From NCBI RefSeq assembly GCF_003046175.1, contig NZ_PZZM01000001.1, positions 5,225,001 to 5,289,000 on the forward strand: a DNA stretch of 64,000 bases, given 5' to 3'. How positions within the stretch are numbered: the stretch's first letter is position 1; each line of letters starts with the position of its first letter. The position numbers and the translations under genes were made by a program. This stretch comes from Bosea sp. 124. GTDB taxonomy: Bacteria; Pseudomonadota; Alphaproteobacteria; Rhizobiales; Beijerinckiaceae. The notes beneath the pieces are model-generated. The model saw nothing but the letters and a program-made list of their open reading frames with translations, was not told the DNA's origin and made no database searches. This document shows positions 1 to 10,025 of this stretch, piece by piece.

Positions 1-594
1 GATCGGGAAGGCCGGGTCCTTCTCCAGCCGCGCGGCGCTGTAGATGATGTTCCACGGCGAGGCGCAGGCTTCGTCGATGAAGGAGGAGGCGACCGCCGAC
101 ATCTTGAAGACGATGGTCTGCGGGTCGGGCGTCTCGATCGCGGCGATCTTGCTCAGCGAGGCCTGCCGCGACGACACCACGCCCTTTGGCGGGTTGCGGA
201 TGCGCTCATAGCTCGCCTTCACATCGGCCGAGCTCATGATCGTGCCGTCATGGAACGGCACGTTGGCGCGCAGCTTGAAGGTATGGGTCAGCCCGTCGGG
301 CGCGCTCTGCCAGCTCTCGGCGAGATCGCCGACGATCTCGGGATAGGCGCCGCCCTTGTAGCGCAGCAGGGTGGAGTAATGCGGCGCGACGCGCTGGAGC
401 ACGGCGAAGGTCGACGAGCCATGCAGGTCATAGGTCGGTGGCTCGGCGGCGATGGCGAAGGTCAGGATGCCACCGCGCTTGGGCGTCTCGTCGGCCGCGA
501 AGGCCTGTGGGCCCGCAGCCAGGAGGGCGACGCCTGCCGCGCTGGACTGCAACACGGTCCGGCGGCTCGGCCGGGATACGAATGACTCTGTCAT
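1..594 (-). CDS. ABC transporter substrate-binding protein, peptide/opine family (partial, N-terminal part)
   Basis: This is the periplasmic binding protein (SBP family 5) of a peptide-, opine- or nickel-type importer. The ATG at 594 opens a twin-arginine signal peptide: S-R-R-T-V-L-Q at residues 10-16, then a hydrophobic stretch and a probable cleavage after A-F-A near residue 33. The mature part begins K-R-G-G-I-L-T-F and continues with family features (L-A-E-S-W, then F-K-L-R then V-P-F-H-D-G-T). The gene runs off the left edge, so only about 198 residues are visible against a usual length near 530. It is last in a minus-strand operon behind two permeases and a fused ATPase, 60 bp after the permease stop. 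The ligand is not predictable from what is visible. Confidence 0.9.
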   Translation of the reverse strand, partial: MTESFVSRPSRRTVLQSSAAGVALLAAGPQAFAADETPKRGGILTFAIAAEPPTYDLHGSSTFAVLQRVAPHYSTLLRYKGGAYPEIVGDLAESWQSAPDGLTHTFKLRANVPFHDGTIMSSADVKASYERIRNPPKGVVSSRQASLSKIAAIETPDPQTIVFKMSAVASSFIDEACASPWNIIYSAARLEKDPAFPI

Positions 595-654
595 GATCGG
601 GTCTCCTCCTTGGTTTCTTTTGGTAGCGGTCGTTCAGGCCTCAGCTCTTCAGTC

Positions 655-1560
655 TCAGGTCTTCAATCTTGGATCGAGCCAGTCGCGCAGCGCATCGCCG
701 ACCAGGTTGAATCCGAACACGGCAAGGGAAATGGCGGCGCCCGGAAACAGGATCATCCAGGGCGCGGTCTGGTAGAAATTGGCGGAGTTGCCCGACAGCA
801 TCAGCCCCCAGGCCGGCGTCGGCTCGGTCACGCCGAGACCGAGGAACGACAGCGACGCCTCGAGCAGGATCGCCTGGGCGATATAGGCCGTCACCAGGAT
901 CAGGTACGGCCCGAGCACGTTCGGCGCCATGTGGCGCAGGATGATGCGTGACGAGGAATAGCCGGCGGAGCGCGCCGCATCGACATAGGGCATTTCGCGG
1001 ATCGAGAGCGCGGCCGACCGCACGACGCGCGCGGCGCGCGGGATAATCGGCACGGTGATCGCGCAGATCAGATTGACGTCGATGCCGCCGACGCGGTTGT
1101 GCCCGAGCATCGCGACCACGACCAACGCCAGCACGATGATCGGGAAGGAGAGCAGCAAGTCGATGCCGCGCTGGACGATCATATCCTTCCAGCCGCCGTA
1201 ATAGGCAGAGGCCAGGCCGATCATCGCGCCGAGCGAGCAGCCGACGAAGGAGGAGATGAAGCCGATCGTCAGCGCCGTGCGGGCGCCGTACATGATGCGG
1301 GTGAGGATGTCGCGCCCGAAACTGTCCGTCCCGAACGGATGCTCCAGCGAGGGCGCCGCCAGCATCGCCTCGAAATCGATCGCGAGCGGATCGTAGGGCG
1401 CGATGACCTCCGCGAAGATCGCCGCCACCACCATCACCAGGATGGCGACGAGGCCGGCGACGCCGAGCGGCTGGCTGATCGCGAAATCGATCACGGGATT
1501 GTCGCGCCAGCGACGCCGCGACGAGGTCTGCCGGGTAGCGGTCTGCACGAGCGTCGTCAT
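655..1560 (-). CDS. ABC transporter permease, DppC-type
   Basis: Inner-membrane permease of the importer whose binding protein is at the left edge. The 301-residue protein starts M-T-T-L-V-Q-T-A. It has a cytoplasmic N-terminus, a first membrane segment (G-V-A-G-L-V-A-I-L-V-M-V-V-A-A), the DppC-typical loop H-P-F-G-T-D-S-F-G-R-D-I-L-T-R, and the EAA contact loop (V-D-A-A-R-S-A-G-Y-S) that docks on the ATPase. The N-terminal OppC_N segment D-N-P-V-I-D-F is also present. A longer reading exists in this frame up to 2592, but it only shadows the upstream permease, so the ATG at 1560, overlapping the previous stop by 4 bp, is chosen. It should pair with the 1557-2510 product. Confidence 0.93.
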   Translation of the reverse strand: MTTLVQTATRQTSSRRRWRDNPVIDFAISQPLGVAGLVAILVMVVAAIFAEVIAPYDPLAIDFEAMLAAPSLEHPFGTDSFGRDILTRIMYGARTALTIGFISSFVGCSLGAMIGLASAYYGGWKDMIVQRGIDLLLSFPIIVLALVVVAMLGHNRVGGIDVNLICAITVPIIPRAARVVRSAALSIREMPYVDAARSAGYSSSRIILRHMAPNVLGPYLILVTAYIAQAILLEASLSFLGLGVTEPTPAWGLMLSGNSANFYQTAPWMILFPGAAISLAVFGFNLVGDALRDWLDPRLKT

Positions 1561-2510
1561 GAGTTCGTCACCCGCGGATCGAGCACGCCGTAGAGCAGGT
1601 CGACGATGAGATTCACGACCGCGAAGATGACCGCGACCAGCATCACCAGCGTCTGGACCAGGGTGAAGTCGTTGCGCGTCACGGCCTCGACGAAGAGCCG
1701 CCCGATGCCGTTGAGGTTGAAGACCTGCTCCGTCACCACGAGGCCGCCCATCAGGAAGGCGAATTCGAGCCCGATCACGGTGATGGCCGGCAGCAGTGCA
1801 TTGGGCAGCGCGTGCCGGACAATCACCAGCCGCTCGAACACGCCCTTGGCCCGCGCCGTGCGGATATAGTCTTCCTGCAAGGCTTCGAGCACCGAGGAGC
1901 GCAGCATCCGCGCCACCACGGCGGCATAGCGGTAACCCACGGCCAGCGCCGGCCAGATCAGTTGCGAGAGATTGGCCACCGGATCGACGAAGAACGGCGT
2001 GTAGATCACGGGCGGTGACCAGTTGAAGACCGCGATCAGCCCGAGCACGATCAGCATGCCGAGCCAGAACGAGGGCACGGCAAGCCCCGCGATGGTGACG
2101 ATCCGGACCAGATAATCGATCCAACTGTTGCGAAACAGCGCCGAGATCGTGCCGAGCGGCACGGCTATCAGCACCGCGATGATGGCGGCCATGACCGCGA
2201 CCTGCATCGAGAGCCCGAGCCGGATGCCAATCTCGCGGGCGATCGGCTGGCCCGTCCACATCGAGACACCGTAGTCGAAGGTGACGATGCCCTTCATCCA
2301 GTCGCCGAACTGCACCGGCAGCGGCTTGTCGAGACCGAGCCTGGTGCGCTCGCGCTCGATCAACTCCTGCGAGACGTTGCCGCCCTCGGCGCGCAGCTTC
2401 ACCTCGACGATGTCGCCGGGGATGACGCGCAGCAGGAAGAAGGTCAGCAGCCCCACCGTGAACAGCATCGGGATCATCAGAGCGAGGCGTTTGACGACAT
2501 AGCGCAACAT
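1557..2510 (-). CDS. ABC transporter permease, DppB-type
   Basis: Inner-membrane permease of 317 residues. The classic DppB start is M-L-R-Y-V-V-K-R-L, followed by a first transmembrane helix and the motif L-R-V-I-P-G-D. The long periplasmic loop contains R-L-G-L-D-K-P-L-P-V-Q-F, and the C-terminal half carries the EAA-like loop (E-D-Y-I-R-T-A-R-A-K-G) and the end D-L-L-Y-G-V-L-D-P-R. A GGAGG ribosome-binding site lies just before the ATG. Its stop overlaps the DppC-type gene by 4 bp and the ATPase ends only 12 bp upstream, so the four transporter genes are one operon in the order ATPase, DppB, DppC, binding protein. Confidence 0.94.
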   Translation of the reverse strand: MLRYVVKRLALMIPMLFTVGLLTFFLLRVIPGDIVEVKLRAEGGNVSQELIERERTRLGLDKPLPVQFGDWMKGIVTFDYGVSMWTGQPIAREIGIRLGLSMQVAVMAAIIAVLIAVPLGTISALFRNSWIDYLVRIVTIAGLAVPSFWLGMLIVLGLIAVFNWSPPVIYTPFFVDPVANLSQLIWPALAVGYRYAAVVARMLRSSVLEALQEDYIRTARAKGVFERLVIVRHALPNALLPAITVIGLEFAFLMGGLVVTEQVFNLNGIGRLFVEAVTRNDFTLVQTLVMLVAVIFAVVNLIVDLLYGVLDPRVTNS

Positions 2511-2522
2511 GACGGCCTCCCC

Positions 2523-4583
<2,061 letters not shown>

Positions 4584-4978
4584 CCGGCCGCAAGCCGAGA
4601 GGCCGGCGCACCGACGCAAGACGGAATCCGGATGCGGATCGTCCCCACGCGTTCTCTCCCATTTTTTGAGGCTGCCTTAACGTGCTGGCGCCTCTTGCTT
4701 TTTCTTATTTTTCTACAAGAATGTAAAATGCATCATACGATCAGAATTCACTTGCGACAAGCCGCCTCGGCGGCTTTGTTCGCCGGACCTGCCGCCGGAA
4801 CCCACTGAAAACACGACGAAGGAAGCCCCGGATCGAGGTCATGGAAGACGACCGCGCCTGCCGGCAACAGGCGGGTCCGGGCACGCCCGCGAGCCCGGCC
4901 GTTTGCGACGAATCCCGGCAGGAGGTCCCCTCCCCGGGCAAGAACGACACCCAAGACGACATTGGAGAGAACGCCGAC
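4584..4978. promoter_or_regulatory. Divergent regulatory region between importer operon and SDR gene
   Basis: This 395-bp gap separates the minus-strand importer from the plus-strand SDR gene. Its middle (about 4690-4740) is strikingly A/T-rich. At 4724-4736 it reads TAAAATGCATCAT: a sigma70-like -10 (TAAAAT, 4724-4729) merged with the recurrent operator word AATGCATCAT (4727-4736). No convincing -35 is visible. The remaining bases look like untranslated leader; reading the SDR frame upstream to 4841 gives a Pro/Asp-rich, non-homologous extension, so no extra gene is called. Confidence 0.6.
4727..4736 (+). promoter_or_regulatory. AATGCATCAT operator-like site
   Basis: Exact copy of the ten-base word found at seven promoter-like places in this window. 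It overlaps a TAAAAT -10 element reading towards the SDR gene and sits 144 bp upstream of the importer ATPase start. The GntR/FCD protein at 5808-6446 is the likely binder (inference from the copy in its own promoter). Confidence 0.6.
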
Positions 4979-5713
4979 ATGGACAAGGTTTTGATCGTCA
5001 CCGGCGGCAGCCGGGGAATTGGCGCCGCCACAGCGAAGCTGGCCGCCGAACGTGGCTGGAGCGTGATGACGACCTATCTCGAAAGGCGCGAGCCGGCCGA
5101 GGCCGTCGTGCAGGAGATCAGGGCAGCCGGGGGCCGGGCCGCGACGATGCAGGCCGACACCTCGAAGCCGGAGGATGTGCAGAAGCTGTTCGACGAGACG
5201 GAACGGCAGTTCGGGCGGGTCACCGGCCTGGTCAACAATGCAGGGATGAACGGCGGCCCGGCCAAGCTGATCGACACCCCGATCGAAGAACTGCGCCGGC
5301 TGATCGACACCAATATCTTCGGCTGCATCCTCTGCGCCCGCGAGGCGGTCACGCGCATGGCGAGGAGCCGCGGCGGCAACGGCGGCGCCATCGTCAATCT
5401 CGGCTCGGTCGCGGCGCGTCTCGGCAGTGCCGGCGAACGCGTGCACTACTCCGCCTCGAAGGGCGCGATCCTGAGCTTCTCGCAGGGGCTCGGCCGCGAG
5501 GCCGTCAAGGACGGGGTGCGCGTCAACTGCGTCAGCCCCGGCATCACCGAAACCGAGATGAACCCGCCCGAACGGCTCGCCCGCGTCGTGCCCGTCGTCC
5601 CGATGGAACGTGTCGGCCAGCCCATCGAGATCGCGCAGGCGATCCTGTTTCTGCTCTCCGAGGAAGCCTCCTACATCACCGGAACGGAGGTGACCGTCTC
5701 TGGCGGGCGATAA
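4979..5713 (+). CDS. SDR-family NAD(P)-dependent oxidoreductase
   Basis: Classical short-chain dehydrogenase of 244 residues, cytosolic, probably interconverting an alcohol and a ketone in the pathway. The Rossmann motif T-G-G-S-R-G-I-G lies at residues 8-15, N-N-A-G near residue 85, the catalytic Ser before Y-S-A-S-K-G-A, and the post-catalytic loop S-P-G-I-T-E-T-E-M-N. The C-terminus ends I-T-G-T-E-V-T-V-S-G-G-R, typical of FabG-like enzymes. The ATG at 4979 is preferred over an in-frame ATG at 4841 because it has a GGAGAG sequence 8-13 bases ahead and the upstream residues have no SDR homology. It stands alone between an operator-bearing promoter and a hairpin terminator. Confidence 0.93.
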   Translation: MDKVLIVTGGSRGIGAATAKLAAERGWSVMTTYLERREPAEAVVQEIRAAGGRAATMQADTSKPEDVQKLFDETERQFGRVTGLVNNAGMNGGPAKLIDTPIEELRRLIDTNIFGCILCAREAVTRMARSRGGNGGAIVNLGSVAARLGSAGERVHYSASKGAILSFSQGLGREAVKDGVRVNCVSPGITETEMNPPERLARVVPVVPMERVGQPIEIAQAILFLLSEEASYITGTEVTVSGGR

Positions 5714-5726
5714 CGCCTCCACCTAT

Positions 5727-5764
5727 CATTGTCCCGGGCCTCCCTTCGGACGCCCGGGACAATG
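5727..5764. terminator. Bidirectional hairpin terminator between SDR and GntR genes
   Basis: A perfect 13-bp stem (CATTGTCCCGGGC at 5727-5739 with its complement at 5752-5764) encloses a 12-base loop. It lies between two convergent genes, 13 bp after the SDR stop. There is no long T-run, so it may instead belong to the dispersed palindromes of the genome. Confidence 0.7.
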
Positions 5765-5807
5765 GGCGATCGGGGGGACGATGTCGGCGGAACCCCCGGG
5801 ATGCTCT

Positions 5808-6446
5808 TCAGGCCACCGCCTGATGCGCCAGGAGCTGGCTCCAGCCGCTCTTGATGTGATTGACCATGGCTTCGACCGCGCCGGCATGGTCGCCCTCCGC
5901 GGCCTTCTTCAGGAAGAAGTCGTGCTCGACCTTGACCTGCTCGTTGCGCGCGACGTTCTTGTCCTGGCTGGTGAAGGGATATTTCGCCCAGAGCACGCGG
6001 ACGAATTGCAGTGTCTGCGGCCGGTCCGCCAGTTCGTACAGCTTGAAATGGAAGCGATAGTTCTCGGTGCGGATCTCGTCGAGCCGGCGCGCCTGAATCG
6101 CCCTGTCGATCAGCACCTGGATGCGCTGCAACTCGTCGATCTTGTCGGCGGTCAGCGCATGCAGCGCGTGCGTTGTAAGATCCCGCTCGAGGTTCAGGCG
6201 CAGATCGTAAATTTCCTGGGCATGGTCCTTCTGGAACTCCGGAACCAGCACGCCCTTATGCGCCAGCCCGACCACGAAGCCTTCCGCCTCCAGCAGTTGC
6301 AGGGCCTCGCGCACCGGCGTGATCGACACGCCGAGTTCCTTCGCGAGATCGGCCTGCTTCAGCTTCGCGCCCCGCTCGTAAATTCCCGCAACAATGCGCT
6401 CGCGCAAGATTTCGGCAACGTGATCCTGCTTGGTCTGATAGGCCAT
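5808..6446 (-). CDS. GntR-family transcriptional regulator, FCD subfamily
   Basis: A 212-residue regulator. The N-terminal winged helix-turn-helix covers about residues 8-70, with the GntR recognition pattern L-A-K-E-L-G-V-S-I-T-P-V-R-E-A-L-Q-L-L-E. The helical FCD effector domain follows, with conserved Arg/Asp/His positions (Y-D-L-R-L-N-L-E-R-D, N-Y-R-F-H-F-K-L-Y, and H-D-F-F-L-K-K-A-A-E-G-D). FCD domains usually bind organic acids through a metal held by Asp and His residues. Its own promoter (6537-6571) carries the operator word AATGCATCA overlapping the -10, which suggests autoregulation and makes this protein the best candidate for control of all AATGCATCAT promoters here. It is convergent with the SDR gene and transcribed toward the terminator at 5727. 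Confidence 0.93.
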   Translation of the reverse strand: MAYQTKQDHVAEILRERIVAGIYERGAKLKQADLAKELGVSITPVREALQLLEAEGFVVGLAHKGVLVPEFQKDHAQEIYDLRLNLERDLTTHALHALTADKIDELQRIQVLIDRAIQARRLDEIRTENYRFHFKLYELADRPQTLQFVRVLWAKYPFTSQDKNVARNEQVKVEHDFFLKKAAEGDHAGAVEAMVNHIKSGWSQLLAHQAVA

Positions 6447-6749
6447 ATTGTCGTTCTGCCAGTTGCCGGTGCGGAGTGTATTGGCTGGAATGCAATCATC
6501 AAATCCGAACTGTCACCGCCGCCCGGACTGCAAGACTGATGCATTCTACCTATTCAAAGGACTTGCCGCAACCACGCCGCCCGTGAAGGCAGAGCTTTTG
6601 CCCGGGATGTTTCGCCTATGCTTGGCGCCATCGCGCATGCTTCGACGGCATTCGAGATCTACGATCGACAGCGGCACCCGCGCCTCGCGCATGGCGAAGC
6701 CCGATTGCCCCGAACGCACAACGACATCGCCGGCACCCCGGATGGCGCT
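6447..6749. other. Intergenic region upstream of GntR gene
   Basis: This 303-bp gap holds the GntR promoter and operator in its first 125 bases. A looser copy, GAATGCAATCAT, lies at 6487-6498. The remaining 180 bases up to the stop of the double CoA-transferase show no recognisable gene or hairpin. Confidence 0.5.
6537..6571 (-). promoter_or_regulatory. Promoter with overlapping operator for the GntR gene
   Basis: On the minus strand the order is TTGCGG (6571-6566), a 17-base spacer, TAGAAT (6548-6543), with the operator AATGCATCA (6545-6537) starting inside the -10. The GntR start codon is about 90 bases downstream. The same TAGAATGCATCA string recurs in the SMP-30 promoter at 17863-17852. 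Confidence 0.65.
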
Positions 6750-9317
6750 CTACAGGATGCCCTGCTGAACGAGATCCTCGATTTCACTCTCCGAATAGCC
6801 CAGATATTCGCGCAGGATGTAAGCGTTGTCCTCGCCATAGCAGGGCGCGCCGCGATCGATCGGCCCGCCGGCATAGGAAGGCGTGCGGCTGAGCTTGATC
6901 GGATATTCGCCGACCGGCCAGCGCCCGATCTTGAGGCCATTGACTTCGGTCATCCATTCGAGCGCCGCGAGCTGCGGATCGCTGTCGCAGCGGTCGCCCG
7001 CCGTCTGGCAGACGCCTGCGGCCACACCCGCGCGCTGCAGCAGGTGCATCGCCTCGAAGACATCGACGCCGCCGCTCCAACGCTGGATCGCGGCATCGAG
7101 TTCGTCCTGATGCGCCAGCCGGTCGGCCAGCGTCGCGAAGCGTGGGTCGCCGCGCAGGCCCTGCAATCCCGCCGCATCGGTGAAGCTGTGCCATTCCGCC
7201 TCGTCGAAGCAGGCGATGGCAAGCCAGCGATCCTCGCCCTTGCAGCGATAGGCGCCATGCGGCGCCGCCGGCTTGTAGGGCGAGCGGTTGCCGAGGCGCT
7301 GCCAGGGGTGGCCATTGGCGGACCAGTCGAGCACCGGGATCACGGTCTGGAAGATGCCGGCCTCGCATTGCGAGGAATCGATCCACTGGCCCTGCCCCGT
7401 GCGGTCGCGGTGGTAGAGCGCCCCCAGCGCCGCCAGCGCGAAGCCATAGGCGCCGGCCCAGTCGAGATAGGAGTAGCCCCAGCCGGCCGGCATCGCCGGC
7501 TCGGGCAGTCCCGACATGTCGGTCGTGCCGGCGAAGGAGGCAGCGACCGGGCCGACCGTCCGGAAGCGGCCATAGGTCCCCGCGGCGCCCATGCCGGATT
7601 GCTGGACATAGATGATATCGGGCCGGATCGACTTCAGCACGTCGTAGCCGAGCCCGAGCCGGTCGAGCACGCCCGGCGAGAAGCCCTCCGCGACGATGTC
7701 CGAGATGCGGATCAGGTCCTTGGCGATCTGCAGCCCCTTGGGCGTACGGATGTTGAGCGAGAGCCCGCGCTTGCCGGCGTTCTTGTGGTTGAACTGGCCG
7801 CCCATGTCGGAATCGGTGACGCCCTGCAAGGGCGCGGTCGCGGCCTCGCGCGCCGCCCGGCCGCCGACCGGCGCCATCGCGGCGAGGCGTGTGTCGGGAT
7901 TGGCCTTCCATTCGACCTTCAGGCTCTCCGCGCCGAGCGACGCCAGGAAGCGCGTGCCGCCTGCCGAAGCGAGGAACCAGGAGAAGTCGAAGATGCGGAT
8001 GCCCTGCAGCGGAAAGGGCTTGCCGCGCGGCGACAGCAACGGCTCTCCAGCCGGAGGTTTCGGCACGGCGAAGGGCTTCTTCGCCACGAGGGAGCCCAGC
8101 ACCTGCGCGGTATCCTCGCCGATGAACGGCGCACGCCGGCCCGGATTCCAGTCGGTGGCGTCGCTCAGCCATTTGCTGGTCGGATAGAGGAAACTGCGGC
8201 CGAGCTCGGGATGCGCGACCTCGGTGATGGTGCGGCGCTGGAGCCAATGCTCGTCAATGGCGTTTTCGTGTGGCTTGCGCACGGGCGCCCAGAGCAGCCC
8301 CTCGTTCTGCGCCCGGTGCCACGGCACATCGTCGTAGCGGAAGGCGCGCACGAAGCGCTGGATCACGTCGAGCGTATGGTTGCTGGCCTCGTCGCTGTCG
8401 GTCGAGCCCGGAACGTTCCGGGCAGTGAGGTCCGCGTCGCTGCCCGGCGGCTTGAGATCGGCCGCCATGCCATACTCCTGCAGGAACGGCACCAGCTTGA
8501 CCTTGTCCTTGGCCGAGACGCCCCAGGTCATGACCCAGCGGCCGTCCTTGGTGTGGCTGATATTGGGCGTGCGGTTGGGCTTTTCGACCGCGTGCCGCGC
8601 CGTTTGCCGATAGAGCGGCGCCCGGCGCATCACCCAGGACATCAGGTCGAGTTCGGTGTTCTTGGAGACCGCCTCATGAATGGCGGAGGAGACGTCCTGC
8701 CCCTCCCCCGTGCGCTGGCGATGCAGCAGCGCGGCGACGATGCCACCGGCGAGCTGTTCGCCGGCGATGGCGTAGGCATGCCAGAGTTGCGGCGCGATCG
8801 GCGGCAGGTCGTAGCCGCCGGGCGCGGCATCATAGCCGCAATTCATCATCACCCCGCCGAGCGCGAGATGGATCAGGTCGGACGCCTTGTAGTCCTTCCA
8901 CGGGCCGGTATCGCCGAAGGGCGTAATCCGCGCCGTGATCAGGCCGGGGAACAGGCTCGCCAGCGGCTCGGTGATGCCGGCATCCGCCAGTGTGGCGCCG
9001 CGCAGGCTGTCGAGCACGATGTCGGCGCTGCCGATCAGGCGCAGCATCTCGTCCCGGCCCGAGACATGGACGGATTTCTTGCCGCGGTTATAGGCCCAGA
9101 AGAAAAGCGAGCGCTCGGGATCGGGCGTGTCCTCGTGGAACGGACCGATCCTGCGCGTCGGCGAGCCCCCGGCCGGCTCGACCTTGATGACCTCGGCGCC
9201 AAGCCCCGCCAGCAGCAGGCCGCAATACTCGCCGAGCTCGTCAGCGAACTCGATGACCCGGATGCCATCCAGCATTCCGGGCTTCAGGGTGTTTAGCGGC
9301 ACGGTCGACATGGTCAT
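6750..9317 (-). CDS. Double-length class III (CaiB/BaiF) CoA-transferase
   Basis: Tandem fusion of two CaiB/BaiF domains in 855 residues, about twice the usual 400. Class III enzymes move CoA between carboxylic acids through an aspartyl-CoA intermediate. Domain 1 starts L-D-G-I-R-V-I-E-F-A-D with G-A-E-V-I-K-V-E-P; domain 2 starts near residue 430 with L-Q-G-I-R-I-F-D-F-S-W and has G-A-E-S-L-K-V-E-W. The catalytic Asp expected 17 residues before the H-R-x-R-T-G-x-G-Q motif is present only in domain 2 (Asp619 in Y-L-D-W-A-G); in domain 1 that place is Tyr. Domain 1 may therefore be structural or bind substrate. Starts at 9317 and 9311 are both possible. The gene ends a minus-strand operon that begins at 14068. 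Confidence 0.92.
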   Translation of the reverse strand: MTMSTVPLNTLKPGMLDGIRVIEFADELGEYCGLLLAGLGAEVIKVEPAGGSPTRRIGPFHEDTPDPERSLFFWAYNRGKKSVHVSGRDEMLRLIGSADIVLDSLRGATLADAGITEPLASLFPGLITARITPFGDTGPWKDYKASDLIHLALGGVMMNCGYDAAPGGYDLPPIAPQLWHAYAIAGEQLAGGIVAALLHRQRTGEGQDVSSAIHEAVSKNTELDLMSWVMRRAPLYRQTARHAVEKPNRTPNISHTKDGRWVMTWGVSAKDKVKLVPFLQEYGMAADLKPPGSDADLTARNVPGSTDSDEASNHTLDVIQRFVRAFRYDDVPWHRAQNEGLLWAPVRKPHENAIDEHWLQRRTITEVAHPELGRSFLYPTSKWLSDATDWNPGRRAPFIGEDTAQVLGSLVAKKPFAVPKPPAGEPLLSPRGKPFPLQGIRIFDFSWFLASAGGTRFLASLGAESLKVEWKANPDTRLAAMAPVGGRAAREAATAPLQGVTDSDMGGQFNHKNAGKRGLSLNIRTPKGLQIAKDLIRISDIVAEGFSPGVLDRLGLGYDVLKSIRPDIIYVQQSGMGAAGTYGRFRTVGPVAASFAGTTDMSGLPEPAMPAGWGYSYLDWAGAYGFALAALGALYHRDRTGQGQWIDSSQCEAGIFQTVIPVLDWSANGHPWQRLGNRSPYKPAAPHGAYRCKGEDRWLAIACFDEAEWHSFTDAAGLQGLRGDPRFATLADRLAHQDELDAAIQRWSGGVDVFEAMHLLQRAGVAAGVCQTAGDRCDSDPQLAALEWMTEVNGLKIGRWPVGEYPIKLSRTPSYAGGPIDRGAPCYGEDNAYILREYLGYSESEIEDLVQQGIL

Positions 9318-9337
9318 CACGTTTCGGCTGGTGGGCC

Positions 9338-9359
9338 GGCGCGGCCTGGCCGCCGCGCC
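9338..9359. repeat. Intergenic hairpin
   Basis: Perfect 8-bp inverted repeat (GGCGCGGC and its complement) with a 6-base loop lies between the flavin reductase stop and the double CoA-transferase start, both on the minus strand. There is no T-run; it could attenuate or stabilise the operon mRNA. Confidence 0.45.
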
Positions 9360-9379
9360 TTCCAAGGCTGCGGGCGGGG

Positions 9380-10009
9380 CTATTCGGCGATCTTCTCGGG
9401 ACCCGGGATGACGCGCGGGATTTCCAGCCTGTCGCCGGTCCGGACGTACCAGTTGCCTTCCATACGGCCGAGCAGCCGCAGCCGGGGCGTGTCGATATGG
9501 AAGCGCGCGGCATCGCGCACCGCCTCGTCGACGACATGCATCAGCACGATGCGGCCGAGCACCAGCGAGCGGTGCGGGCCAAGCTCGACGATCTGCAGCA
9601 GCTTGCATTCGAAGGAGACCGGGCTGCCGCCGATGCGAGGCGCGGAGACCATCTCGGAGGGCACCGCCTCCAAACCGGCCTCGGCGAATTCGTCGACCTC
9701 CGGCCGGAACTCGGCAGCCGTGATGTTCATCTCGGCCGCATGCTGCTCGCCGACCATGTTGACGACGAAATCGCCGGTCGCGCGTATGTTGCGGCCGGTA
9801 TCCTTGCGGTCGCCGGGCCTGCGGTCGTTGATCGCAAAGCCGAGGACCGGCGGCTCCTCGCCGAAAGCGTTGAAGAAGGAAAACGGCCCGGCATTGGGCT
9901 TGCCGTCCTCGTCGCGGGTCGAGACCCAGGCGATCGGACGCGGAACCACGGTGGAGGAGATCAGCTTGTACCGCTCGAGCGGGCTGAGCGTCGAGAAATC
10001 GAACTTCAT
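9380..10009 (-). CDS. Flavin reductase family protein (FMN-binding split barrel)
   Basis: A 209-residue protein of the flavoprotein-oxygenase/reductase DIM6-NTAB type. The start M-K-F-D-F-S-T-L-S-P-L-E-R-Y-K-L and the FMN-binding segment R-P-I-A-W-V-S-T-R-D-E-D-G-K-P-N-A-G-P-F-S-x-F are diagnostic, followed by G-R-N-I-R-A-T-G-D-F-V-V-N-M-V and the F-E-C-K-L-L-Q-I core. Such proteins reduce FMN for a partner monooxygenase or act on their own. No monooxygenase is visible in the window, so the partner, if any, lies elsewhere. It sits between the DUF35 and double CoA-transferase genes in the same operon. The ATG at 10009 is chosen because longer readings run into the DUF35 gene. Confidence 0.92.
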   Translation of the reverse strand: MKFDFSTLSPLERYKLISSTVVPRPIAWVSTRDEDGKPNAGPFSFFNAFGEEPPVLGFAINDRRPGDRKDTGRNIRATGDFVVNMVGEQHAAEMNITAAEFRPEVDEFAEAGLEAVPSEMVSAPRIGGSPVSFECKLLQIVELGPHRSLVLGRIVLMHVVDEAVRDAARFHIDTPRLRLLGRMEGNWYVRTGDRLEIPRVIPGPEKIAE

Positions 10010-10025
10010 GGCTGTGTGAACCGAC

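Noticed and set aside
6487..6498. GAATGCAATCAT as an additional copy of the operator
   Set aside because: An inserted base breaks the palindrome and it is outside the -10 region; it may be a weak secondary site only.
6618..9296. Plus-strand open frame of about 890 codons opposite the double CoA-transferase
   Set aside because: Composition and lack of motifs mark it as an antisense shadow; the minus-strand frame has two complete CaiB/BaiF domains.
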